NCBI RefSeq assembly: GCF_030272615.1
Contig: NC_081414.1
Location: 657,092,292 to 657,156,291 of the forward strand
DNA length: 64,000 nt
Direction: 5' to 3'
Source of the DNA: Cryptomeria japonica
Taxonomy: Eukaryota > Streptophyta > Pinopsida > Cupressales > Cupressaceae
The notes beneath the pieces were generated by a model. The model was not told where the DNA came from, made no database searches, and saw only the letters and a list, made by a program, of their open reading frames with translations. Numbering within the stretch: the first letter of the stretch is position 1; each line of letters opens with the position of its first letter. This document shows positions 50,501 to 61,860 of the stretch, piece after piece. Made by a program: the position numbers and the translations under genes.

Positions 50501-51000
50501 NNNNNNNNNNNNNNNNNNNNNNNNNNNNNNNNNNNNNNNNNNNNNNNNNNNNNNNNNNNNNNNNNNNNNNNNNNNNNNNNNNNNNNNNNNNNNNNNNNNN
50601 NNNNNNNNNNNNNNNNNNNNNNNNNNNNNNNNNNNNNNNNNNNNNNNNNNNNNNNNNNNNNNNNNNNNNNNNNNNNNNNNNNNNNNNNNNNNNNNNNNNN
50701 NNNNNNNNNNNNNNNNNNNNNNNNNNNNNNNNNNNNNNNNNNNNNNNNNNNNNNNNNNNNNNNNNNNNNNNNNNNNNNNNNNNNNNNNNNNNNNNNNNNN
50801 NNNNNNNNNNNNNNNNNNNNNNNNNNNNNNNNNNNNNNNNNNNNNNNNNNNNNNNNNNNNNNNNNNNNNNNNNNNNNNNNNNNNNNNNNNNNNNNNNNNN
50901 NNNNNNNNNNNNNNNNNNNNNNNNNNNNNNNNNNNNNNNNNNNNNNNNNNNNNNNNNNNNNNNNNNNNNNNNNNNNNNNNNNNNNNNNNNNNNNNNNNNN
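50501..51000. other. Assembly gap (500 N)
   Basis: Exactly 500 N residues, a conventional scaffold gap. The copia fragment on the left and the plus-strand element on the right may not be adjacent as drawn. Confidence 1.
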
Positions 51001-51289
51001 TGTTTTCTGACCTAACTGCACGAAGCCCGATGAGGTATAATGAATACTTAAAGCTATTGCACGGTCATTTTTTACTCACCAAGTTTTCAAGAAAGCAGAG
51101 CAAAGCAAATCAAAGGCGATCAAACCTCCTTCAAAGAAAATTCAAAGGTATTTACATCAATCACAATGCATTATCAAGATAGTTTACTGATCATATCAAG
51201 TTGTTATTATTTGTTAAGTAGAAAGCGTCTGCCATTTCAAAGTCTTCAAACCCTAAGGATCTTTTGTTAGTATTTATCTAAAATCTACA

Positions 51290-54200
51290 ATGGCACCTAA
51301 GATCCAAAATCCCGTTGTTGTTGCGAACATCAAAAAGCCCTCACAGAAATACTCTTTAACTCCCAAAATTGCATCTGAACTGGATGACAAAACTGCATTT
51401 TCACTCATTCTGGATAGAGTTTTATTAGTCGAGGATGTGAGATTCTTTACTAAATGTCGAGTTGAAGAACTAGGTCATGTTGAAATCAAAGACACATATG
51501 ATGAATTGTGTACCGATGGTAAAATGGATAGCAAATATGAACACATCAAAATCGAGGGATTGACTGAAGCCCTAACCTATCCCCGTGTCTTCAAACCCCA
51601 ATGGGTCAAGTTTGTTCTGAGCAGAGTTCATGATGACTTCATGTGGCTAGAAGAGCAACCATTTAAGATCACCAAGGAAATCATTCATTTGATCACCAGT
51701 TACCCTATTTATGATCATGCTCGAGCTCAGAATATGATATCACAGAAGGAATTGATCAGTTTAACTGGAGTAGAATCTGATTGCAGGGGACTGAAATTGA
51801 ACAATGTCACTAATGCAGAGCTAAAGTTTGCCATTAGAGTAATAGGTTATTGTTTCTTCCAATCAGCAAGGGAAAATAGTGTACCCTGTGTAGCAGTCGA
51901 CTTAGCATATAAAATTGTAAAGAAAGGCATGAAAATTGATTTATGTGAGGTATTGTTGAAAAACCTATTTGAGAATCTCAATACCATCAGTAAGCCAAAG
52001 ACTTGAACGATTTGGCTAATACACTAAAATTTGGATCACTTCTGGTATGCATGTTTTTCTATTTTGAAAAATTCTTTCCATCAGTCGATAAAGTTGTTTG
52101 GGAACTACACCGACCAATCACCCATCAAATCAATGACTTCATCAAGAAGCTAGGTGATAATTTTAATGATATTATGGATGATTATTTCAGCAAGTTTCAG
52201 GAGAAGATGCATAACATATATAGAATTCCACCCAAGTTAGTGGAGAAATACAAGGATGACATATGTTTTGAAGTGGACACTAATTACTGCTATGTTAATG
52301 TTGTGGAACCGAGAACTCAATATTTGCCACCTATGGGTTATGAGATTGATTTTGACATCACACAATAGCAGATAGATGCTTTTCTTACATTACCAAGGCA
52401 TGCTACCAAGCTGAGGTATGGAACATATGAAGAAGTGAAGGAAAAAGTAAAATTGAGCATTGTAGTACCCAAAGCTACAAGGAAGGCAACAAAAATGATC
52501 AAGGCCTTAACAGAGAAATTTGGAGAAGGTTCTTCCTCCACACCTGTCAAGGGCACTATAGCCATTACTGAAGAGGAATCTGAAGCCCAAGAGGTAGCTA
52601 TAACACTAAGCACCGAATTGCCTAAAGGGAAAGTTTTGAAAAGAAAGAAACATGATACATCCAAAGTGTCACTGACTCCTCCAGCAAAGCGACCTAACAT
52701 GAGCATCTGCAAGATCATCAAGTAAGAAACCAGAGAATGTTGCCGCACCCAAGGTAACAAAAACTTACAAGAAATCTACTCTTAGACTCATTTTGACCAA
52801 AGAGTCTAGTGATACTGAATCTGAAGACAAAAACAAATTTCAGATTATTAAGAGTACAAAGGTAAAAGTACATAGTGTTGAATTTTTTTTTGCTAATCTG
52901 AAGCAATATGGTGGATTTGGATCATTCAGATATGTAAAATATGAATCCAGATTTGATGATTAAAAGAGACAAATAGAAGAAGTTGTCATCTGCACACTAT
53001 TGAAATTCTGATTGGTCCCATTGGAAGTATGTAAATCTCTTCCAAATGAATTATATTTGCATATTGACAATAGGTGGAAGTATGAAATGTACTTAGAGAA
53101 ACAGATGAGAGAAAGAAGTCTAGTACATCTTTTCCTAGACATGTTGGTAGACAAGAACACCGAACATCTGAAAAACTACCACACAAAATTCCTAGTCAAG
53201 CAAAGAGCCTTGAAATTGATGAATGACCTTTACTTGGATGTAGAGAATGAGACCAAAGAAAAATGACAAGAAATATTTTGAATCAAGATTGTTGGTGAGC
53301 AAGCTGAAGTTGAAATAGTTGATGTCACCGAGCAAGATCCCGATATCACCGAGCAAGACCCTGCTGACACCATACAAGTAGATGAAGATATCATGGATAC
53401 CGAGGCAACTAAACAGGAAATGATAGAAGGGAATGCTTATGCCCAACTTGTATCTAGTGAATCATTTTTGGAACAAGTTCAGCCCTATCCTTCAGTCAAT
53501 CAGCCTACTTCAACCAAGGTCCCTCAGGATACGAAACAAGGCACAGAAGGTCACAAGTCAACAACAGGAGAAGGTACTTCTCAAGAATAGACCTCTCAAG
53601 CTCCCTCTAGCATTGAAAATGTTAAAACTGAGACACCAAGCTCAGAGACACCAAAGGACACTACAAAGGCTAAAGAAACCGACCAAAGTGTTGCCTCTAC
53701 TGAGCAACCTACCAAGGGTCAACAAGCCTCACAAGCCATTGTTTTAGTCCAACCGATGAAAGGTAAAGAAAAGAAAATAAAAAAGCATATTTTCAAATTA
53801 GATTTGTCAAAACCAATAGTGTTGCCAAATGTTGATATATCCAAATTAAAGGGGTAAGCACTCATTGAATTTGGTGAACTATGCAAAGCCAAAGCTAAAC
53901 AGGACAAGCAAATGGCTATTCAAAAGAAAAATAAAGTACTTCAAAAGGTGAAAGCACTCTTAACCGATATGCTACCTGAAGCAACCGTGACAAAAGATGC
54001 CGCCATCCACATTCAACTAGATGAACTCCTAATGAAGATAGAGACATCTGGAGTAGATGCATTTGAATATTTGAGCAAGTTAAAGGACAAGGAACTCACT
54101 GCTAAAATGATTGAAGAGGTACAGAAAGCTATTTCTATTGGAAAAGTTAAACTTGTCAAATTTATTGCTGAGTTGACCCCTCAACTCAAGCACATTCTTT

Positions 54201-54652
54201 ATTTATTTCAGGAACTCTATACATTTTCTTTATTCATTAAAGATATCAAAAATAAAACTGAAGTGATTGAGAAAGAGATCACCAATTTCTCAAATAAGTT
54301 GACCACTGAGCCACATTCCATTCAACATTTTTATACAAAGTTACAAAAGCTCATGGCTCAACAATTGGAACTCAGGAATGAAGAGCACAAGATAAGGATG
54401 GACATAATGACACTTCAAACATTATTCATTCCTCATCTTTCCTCCATCCAAGAACAGATCAACAAAGCTACCTCCCTATCCACTGAACAAGAGGGAAGCA
54501 CCTTAGATGGACTAATTTCACTGTTAGCTGACATTACAACTTAGAATTCACTCATGGACGGTGTTAAGGATGCCTTCTCTACCGCTCTCACCGATGCCCG
54601 AACAAAGTACAAATCCATTTTTGACCAGTTGCCACCACCAAATGGTAACTAA
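51290..54652 (+). pseudogene. Long extra ORF of a copia/Sirevirus-like element (unknown function)
   Basis: Starting at ATG 51290 (MAPKIQNPVVVANIKKPSQK), a relic of about 1120 codons reaches the TAA at 54650-54652 through two frame changes (near 52000 and 52720) and several stops. The N-terminal part, about 240 intact residues, is globular (FKPQWVKFVLSRVHDDFMWL, KELISLTGVESDCRGL, AIRVIGYCFFQSAREN). The middle is basic then acidic, with a Ser/Thr/Gln-rich low-complexity linker (about 53290-53720) containing repeated VTEQDPDITEQDP-like units. The C-terminal 210 residues (53912-54544) are helical and coiled-coil-like. It sits directly before a polypurine tract and an LTR, so it occupies the place of the env-like gene of Sireviruses. 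No transmembrane segment, capsid or enzyme motif was recognised, so 'env-like' refers to position only. Confidence 0.6.
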
Positions 54653-54667
54653 GTTTTGATGTTTGTC

Positions 54668-54679
54668 AAAAAGGGGGAG
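54668..54679 (+). promoter_or_regulatory. Polypurine tract
   Basis: AAAAAGGGGGAG immediately precedes the LTR start. This is the usual site for plus-strand DNA priming in copia elements and fixes the element's orientation as plus. Confidence 0.8.
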
Positions 54680-56203
54680 TGAGTATCGTATCAAAGTATA
54701 CAGGGGAATGTAGTATACAGGGGAAGTATACGGAGCAGAACAGAGCATATGCATAGTTAATTTTGACAAGAAGAGCAGTGAACTGACAAGTACACTAAGC
54801 AGTGATCATCAAACAGAACCAAGTACAGAATATTGATCACCGAGCATGCAAACTCAGAGTTTTGTACAGTATATTGATAATGGGAGTATATCTAAATATA
54901 CTATTTCGTTGCCAAAAGTATATGCTGTCAGTTTTGTCAAAATTTTGTAAGTATATAGATTTTTGAGTTATGACTTTGAAAGTAGTTTTGTCAAACATCT
55001 CAACTAATGTCAAAAGTGGAGATTTTTACTACTTATTATAGTTTCCATTAGTCTTATATCCAAAGTCATTCTATATACTCTAGTCGGTTACTCCTATCGA
55101 AACATTCAGTCAGTATGCATAGAATAGTCGGTTATAGAAGAAAGTAGTCACAAAGCCCAGTATTCACTGAGCTGTCTACCGAGTAACATTACATGTCTAC
55201 CAAGAAGAAACAATGATACACTGAGTTGATATACACTGAGTGAAATGTGTTACCAGATTCATTGAATCTAGACACACATGGGAAAACGTGTTACAGGATC
55301 GAGGAACATAGAACCGTTATCACATTAGAAATTGCACTTAAAGATTGTGTATCATTTTGAGGTCATCTAACCAATGAAATATTTTGTATAGTTATTCATT
55401 TGATAAATCATGTTTGTAAGAACGAAGCAATGAACTTGATCACCGATATAAGAGATCTATTTATACAGCATGGATTGAGATTAGATAGAGACATATAGAG
55501 GTGTATGAAGCAAGACATGTGTGATACATAAGAAAGCACTCAATATTATGACTGTTACAGAGACACAGAGGTCACCGAGAAGGATTTCAAAGAACAGTCA
55601 AAGAACAGAGTAAACAGAAGGGTTTACTGAGTTATTCTATGGGTTACTGAGGTATGCTATAAGCAAGGTAATCTCATTTTGAGCACATAGAATCTGCTAT
55701 AACATTCCAGATGTAAAGTTGCAGATATTTGTAAAGATTTTATTGTAATATTTTGAAGTTGTAAGAGAAACCTTTAACAGGGTAAAAGGTTCTAACAAAG
55801 TCTATAAATTGTAAAGCCTTTAACCAGGTGCAACATTTAGTTTAAGTGTTGTAAAATCCTTTAGCAAGGTAGATCTAACGATCTTGATACTCCTAACAAG
55901 GTAAGCTATCAGAATAGCTGAACATGTAGCTCTAACTGAGCAACCTTTATTATTGCAGTAGTGAAGTTGTGGGTGCCATCCCCATCACAGTTTTTCTCTC
56001 TAAGCAAGAGTTTCTGTGTAACCAAAATATATATGTTATGGATTGAATCATGTATGATTGTTATTTATTTGTTTTAGCTTTACGTTATGTTACAACAATT
56101 TGTGGTTTATGCATAACAATAAAGATATTGTTGATAAAAGGATTTGAAGTACTGATTCACCCCTCCCCTCTCAGTACATTAGCTTTCCATATTGGGCCTA
56201 ACA
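54680..56203 (+). repeat. 3' LTR of the copia/Sirevirus-like element
   Basis: It begins TGAGTATCGTATC after the polypurine tract and ends GGGCCTAACA. The C-rich phrase GATTCACCCCTCCCCTCTCA shortly before the end is typical of plant copia/Sirevirus LTR 3' ends. It includes short tandem words (TATACAGGGGAA), a TATA-like CTATAAATTG near 55801, and many ACCGAG/ACTGAG words. The partner LTR lies outside the visible sequence, so the boundaries rest on motifs. Confidence 0.7.
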
Positions 56204-56209
56204 GTTCTG

Positions 56210-58870
56210 CTGAAAGTGAATCAAGAAACCATTGTTGCAGTCATGAAGATTTTTGAGAAAGAATAGTATGAGGATTGGACATTATCTAACTCACAGGGGC
56301 TGTTCTCTGAAAACAAGACAACATATCAAAGTGTTATTGCCCAGAACTAATTATTGAATTTTTAGAAAGGTGGCTCTCATTTACCTAGACCATTAACTAG
56401 GGAACATTTGATTAGAGAGGTATGGGATATTACCATCTTGCTTCATAGGATTAGAGGGAATCAAATGGCCTTGTTTTGGGAAGACTGGATGTACTTCTTT
56501 GTTCACACTATTTTAGATGATGGGAGATACATAGATTGGGTAGAGTTAATTGTTGAAAGGATGCATGAGAGTTTAAGTTGTACAAAAATTTCTATATTTC
56601 AGCTTACCCCATATACTATTTATCTTGCACTCGCCAATGGGTTGGCTTATATCATGAAAATTAGCAAAATGACATGAGGATATATGACTATCACCTACAT
56701 TTGCAACAAAACAGAGCCACTAAAAATTATCACAAGCTCCATGATGTTTTCCTTGGGAGACTAGTGTTTGAATTGAAAGAGGATATCTATAAAAGGTTGA
56801 CTAAGGAAATAATATAGTTTGTAAGCACATATGGGAGCTTCTATATTTAGTTCTCCAGATTCACTTATTTGAGGTTTGGTGGTTTTGAAGGTGAACCATA
56901 TAAGTTGCCAAGCTATGTCTTTGAAAGGAAAGTTTTAACTAAAGTGTGTAGGCAACTTGCTCATATAGATAAGAAATACAGGTCGAAGCACCCAACATGA
57001 GTTTCTTTCCCCATTGAGTTGACTTATTACACTTGTAATGGTGTCTCGGATGCCCTGAATTTAGAATTGGAGTTCAAGAAGCTCAACTTTCAGTTGTATA
57101 CTCCCAGATTTGATTTTGATGCTAAGGGGTTTGCAGTGGCTCACCTTACACTCAGAAAGGATTTTCAAGATATACCAAACCTAGAAGACTTTTGGGTAGA
57201 TTGCATGGATGAATATGAGGTCCGAATAGGAGGTCACTTAAGACTCTCAGTACAATAGATTAAAAATTATGGCCTGAAGATGAATACTATAAATATTGTT
57301 GATGATGAAAGTGGTTTGCTTGATTCCCAGTTTGTTGATGATAGGCAAAAGGGAGTAATTTTAGAAATAGGTTGGGGAAAGAATGAAGAGGATCATATTC
57401 AAACCAGGATGTTCTCGGTTATCTGAAGAACAAAAAAGTGGCTTAGAGAATGAAGACTAAGTAGAAGTTCAACAAAAAGTTCAACCTCTCCCACTAAATT
57501 CATTGTTTCTAATCCCCTTGTTTCATCTTGTGCAGGTTCTTATAGGAGAAAGGAGAGGGTTGAGCAAGTAATAGAAAGAGTATAGAGAAAATAATATTAA
57601 CAATAGGTAGAATCACTCATTCTAGAACTAAGAGCAGAAGAAAATCTTCCCCTGCTGATATAGTAATTGATCTTGAGGCCGTATCCGAGATGGATATTTA
57701 TTTTTCAAATCCAAATGTGGGAGGATAGGATTTAGATGATGAGGGTGATAGTCAACAGGTAGGAAAATCCCTGAATGGGGTCACTACCTTTGTAATGAGG
57801 GATCAAAAGGAGGCAAAGACTAGTTCAAACAAATCTCTCACAACCTCAGGGCCAACATGGTTGGAGAACACATTAGCTAGTAAGAAAAGGAACGTTGTTC
57901 TAGTATCTATCCTGGTCGAGGATATTCTCAGTAAGTGTCTATGAAAGGTTTACAATGAAAAAGGTTAAATATTGTATCACAAATTAATTTTGATGAAGAT
58001 ATGTAGGTAATTGGACTGCAAAGATTGCCCATTGAAAAACTTATGAAACTATGGCTAATCCGATAGGTAAAGATTTCATGGTGGAAAAAGTGAACTTAGG
58101 GTCTGAAATGAAAGAGATAATGAGGCACATGGAAGAATACATTGAGGCCATCAATTATCCTAATCCATAGCCCATTTTTCAGGTTCCTACATCTTTTCAC
58201 TCTAAGTCCCTCATCAATCAAAAAGCAATTAAGAAAATTCAAAAATGCAGATTAATGACAGACTTTGTTGTGGATTAGCTAGATGAAATTCAGAAAGTGG
58301 GAGGGAAATATTTTGTGGATCTAAATAAGGTTCACGATGATCCAAACACAGTAACAAAGGAATTGGAGAATTTAATTGTAAAATAGAAGAATGAAGAAGT
58401 TGATTGGGTGAAAAGGGCAGCTCAGATGAGAGAAGTACAAAAATATGGTGTAATGAGGTTCTTGTCAGAGAAGCCAGTTCCTACCTTGGATGAAAATATT
58501 TTGTACGTATGCCGATGAAATGTATAATTGAGAGATTTGTTGGTGAGATAGGCATATGAGGAATCTGCCAAATTAGTGAACCAACTTGTGGAATTGGTAT
58601 CTTCCATGTGCATTGAGCTTCATTGCGTTGGTTTGAAGTTTTTAAAAGATGATGAAAAAACTCTAGAAACAATTGAGGTCATAACAAGGTCGTTAGAAGA
58701 GAAAATCAACCACATCAAAGAAGACAAGGGCTTGATTTCAAATGACATGAGCCTCATGTCTAAAATAGAATCCCTTCTTTTCTTGTGCATTTGAAGAACC
58801 TAGATGAGCATTCAGATAAAGTAGCGCAAATACATCATGAGAAGGAAGTATGGAAGCAAAGAATGACACA
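56210..58870 (+). pseudogene. Second long unrecognised coding relic, retrotransposon 'extra ORF' type
   Basis: From about 56210 to 58870 the plus strand keeps protein-like stretches separated by stops and frame changes. At 56408-56677 the frame reads FWEDWMYFFVHTILDDGRYI, IDWVELIVERMHESLS. At 57019-57258 it reads TYYTCNGVSDALNLELEFKK, DFWVDCMDEYEVRIGGHL. An acidic stretch follows (about 57650-57760), and 58576-58794 is a coiled-coil-like tail (LETIEVITRSLEEKINHIKE). The sequence differs from the 51290 relic, but the plan (globular start, charged linker, helical tail) is the same. No catalytic motif is seen. Position right after the copia LTR suggests another element's ORF, but I saw no LTR or polypurine tract of its own. 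Confidence 0.45.
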
Positions 58871-59790
58871 TGTGGGGCTACCACATAGCACAATCATTCA
58901 ACACATTGTCATTGCTTACACGGATTGGAAGAAGAAAGCAGTTATCAAAACTACTTAGGAATATTCTATGTTGTGATGTCTCTTTTCAATTGTTAGTTGT
59001 GAAAGCAGTTTTATTTTTTTGTTTAAACACTAGTTTCTCTAGATTTGCAGGGCGTAAATAGTTTGTTTTCCATGTTTCTCGTATGAACTGTTAGTTAGGT
59101 TGTGGCTATAAAAACTAATTTACTTGAATTTGATAAGGTCTGAGAAATTTTGGTGGTGATAGATGAGCAGACTTTATTTTTTTATGAATGTGTTGAATTT
59201 TAAAGGAAGGCATTTTATCAGTGAATAGAAGGATACTTATTCTGCAGCTTTCAAATCTATGTGTTTGAATATCAACAAAAAATCTCTATTGAGATATATT
59301 CATTTATACAACATCTGTTGCTTCTTTGATTATTCAACTTTTATAAGTTTGTGAATGAATTTAATAAGTAGGTTTATTGTTAATTTTGCATGCATGTTCT
59401 GACCCCCCTTATCCTTTGAGACATGAGTGAGACTCGATCAGATCCATGTTAAGAGGAAATTTTTTGAGAAGAGAAGCTATTTTGGTTGTAAAAATGTGAG
59501 TTTACATACTTAATATTTATCTTAATAGAATTCATGTGGTATTGAATTATGACTGTGAATGCCTTTACTCTCTTTCTGGTTATAAGTGAACTTAGAATTG
59601 TGTATGCTTAAAAAAAAAATCATTGAATATCATATGGGAAGCTGTACTGTTATGTAGAGGGTGAATTATTCATTAATTTACCCAACCGTTGGTTCAATTT
59701 GTCTTTTAACAAATAAGGGTAACACGATCAATCATCATAAAATTAAGACAAGACAAATCTATTAACCAATAGATCTTATAACATCCAACA
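58871..59790. other. No recognisable gene
   Basis: AT-rich sequence without supportable frames, repeats or element ends. Confidence 0.4.
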
Positions 59791-59807
59791 GAGAGAAAAC
59801 AATCCCT

Positions 59808-60233
59808 TTGGTTGGTTTCTATTATCAAACCGAACTCATGAATGTGAAAAAATATGGGCTCGTGCAGACTCTAGAACTAGAACAATTTAGAGAAACCTTT
59901 GCAAAGTGCAATCGAAGTTTGGTATTCTTTCTCTACATCTTTGGAGGTCTTGCGTCATCCCACCCCTTCAATCTGAAAGACTATGTCATCTCAAAAGGGT
60001 TGGTGGGGCGACAAGACATTGGGGTCGATGAGCAGGGGGTGGAGCTGGACGGGAATGACTGGGAGCTGGGAACATGGGATCTGTGGTACCCAAATGAAGA
60101 AAAATATATTGTGGAGATTGCGGAAGGCCTTGCTCATGTGGGATGCAATGCAGAGTGCCCTATGGTAGAATACACCCTAGCTACATTGGAAATACGAAAG
60201 AATGAGGCAGACTCAGAGGAGGATTCAAGCTAA
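59808..60233 (+). CDS. Unrecognised acidic ORF next to an LTR
   Basis: This is 141 uninterrupted residues with balanced composition: KKYGLVQTLELEQFRETFAK, SKGLVGRQDIGVDEQGVELD, WELGTWDLWYPNEEKYIVEI, and an acidic end (RKNEADSEEDSS). No signal peptide or membrane segment is clear. It ends 28 bp before the inferred LTR edge at 60262. It could be an exon of a host gene, the last ORF of another element, or a pseudogene. I do not recognise the family. The upstream AT-rich flank gives no clear promoter, and a splice acceptor within the frame (TTTGGAG near 59945) cannot be excluded. Confidence 0.4.
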   Translation: MVGFYYQTELMNVKKYGLVQTLELEQFRETFAKCNRSLVFFLYIFGGLASSHPFNLKDYVISKGLVGRQDIGVDEQGVELDGNDWELGTWDLWYPNEEKYIVEIAEGLAHVGCNAECPMVEYTLATLEIRKNEADSEEDSS

Positions 60234-60261
60234 GAATGCGACTAAAGTTTTGTTTATGTTG

Positions 60262-61860
60262 TGTAGCGGAAAAAGTGACACTAAGCAAACATGCCCTAAT
60301 CTCACTTTCAATCACACACTTGTGGAATACGAAAGAGCCTAGAGGTATCACACAATTGGCTACTTCTTTTTGTGGAAGAGAGAGCCACGGGCTACCTATT
60401 AGGATTTCTATTCCTTTGTTGCAAATGATAGATAGAATGATGCAAGTTCAACTATTAACCCTAAAGTGTAAGTATGAACTAATAAAAAGATTGTAGAATT
60501 GAGATTAAACAATGGAAAGCTATAAACACAAGGACAAGATAAGAATGCAGATGCGTACCTCGAGTTAAAATCTAAGTGAAAATGTTCGAGACGGGGGCGC
60601 AGGCACCACTGACTTGATTCTGCACCTGAAACTGCTCCTTTTGGCAACCTGAAAGCTGTCGAAAAGTGCTGAAAACTGTTGTTGTCTGAGGGACCAGGGC
60701 GCCCAGCGCCCCTGTCCTAGGTTTCTGCTCTACAATTTGGTGTGAAGTTCTGTCTTGGTCCGCTTCCGTCAGATCTGCAATTTGCGGTGTCGTTCGAATC
60801 CCAAAATCTGCACTTATATCTGAAAAGGTATGGTGGGCGGCTATATAGGGTTTTGCCTTAGTCAAACCCCCGCTTTGGTGATTTCCACCTCCACAGATAG
60901 CCAAGTTGTATTGTAAAAGTAATGTGTGTGTGCAGACCTTGTGTGTGTGCAAGATCCTAAAATGCAAGTAAGCAAACTAGAGCAACCTAGAAAGTAAACC
61001 CTAATTGCTTGTAAATGATAATGTAAATGCTCCAAATGATGCAAAGTGATCTAAAGCATGAATACAAATTATATAATGAGGCTTATGCAAAGACATGAAA
61101 ACAACATGAAATCATACCCAACCCCAAGGGAGGGGTACAAGCCAATCTTCAGTCGGTGATCCCCTATTGCTCTTCAATGTCTTCAAAGCCCTAAATGGAT
61201 GAATGAAATTGATGAATGCTTGATGGATGGATGTTGAATGTTGTTGAAGTCTTCAAAGATCTTCTCTTTCGCTGCATAGAAGGTCCTTTTTTAGCTAAAA
61301 TCCCCGATCCTTTCAAATGAAGAAAGAGAGCTCTTATGTATAAACCCTAGGTCTTAATTTCAACTTTTGGCCAACCTAGAGATTGAATCTCCCACCAATT
61401 TCTTGGGGTTAAGCTTTATTTTATGACTGGATCGCGCTCCTAAAATTTTGGGAAAAATGTCCGGGACCGTGTGCACGCCGGGCGCCATGGTCCCAACAAC
61501 TTTTCACCAAATTTTCAGGGCCGTCGGATATGATGATTTTAGAGTGAATCCCGAAGTTACAGCTGATTTCAAGATGTTTTGACCCCCGAAATCAAGCCCC
61601 CAAGTTCAAAATAGGACCTAATTAGGGTTTTTGATTAAATGATGTATTAGAGAAATAAAATGAAAGGGGCACACTTTAATGAAAAGGGCCCAACTTTATG
61701 ATGTGGGAGATGATAAAATAGAACCTTAGACCTAATTAATTTAATTAATCAAGTGCTAAAGGGGAAATGCAATGCAAATTGAAAAATGCGCCAAGGCAGG
61801 TGCTAAACTAGGTGTGAAATTGTACCACCGTAGCAAGAGCGTACAATTTACGACACTACA
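60262..61860 (-). repeat. 3' LTR of a second G-patch LTR element
   Basis: The outer edge TGTAGCGGAAAAAGTGACAC (60262) resembles the edge TGTAAAGTGGAAAATTGGA of the nested element. The inner edge ends CGACACTACA (61860) and is followed by TTTAGCCCCCACTTTAGC, the complement of the polypurine tract shared with that element. A GGGTTTTGCCTTAGTCAAAC block near 60848 matches GGGTTTG.CTCAGTCAAAC in both LTRs at 35 and 40.8 kb. The LTR is GC-richer in parts (GGGCGCCCAGCGCCCC-like near 60690-60715). The outer boundary is inferred from the motif. Confidence 0.65.

Noticed and set aside
50460-51182. Long frames spanning the gap
   Set aside because: They consist of the 500 unknown bases and are not real.
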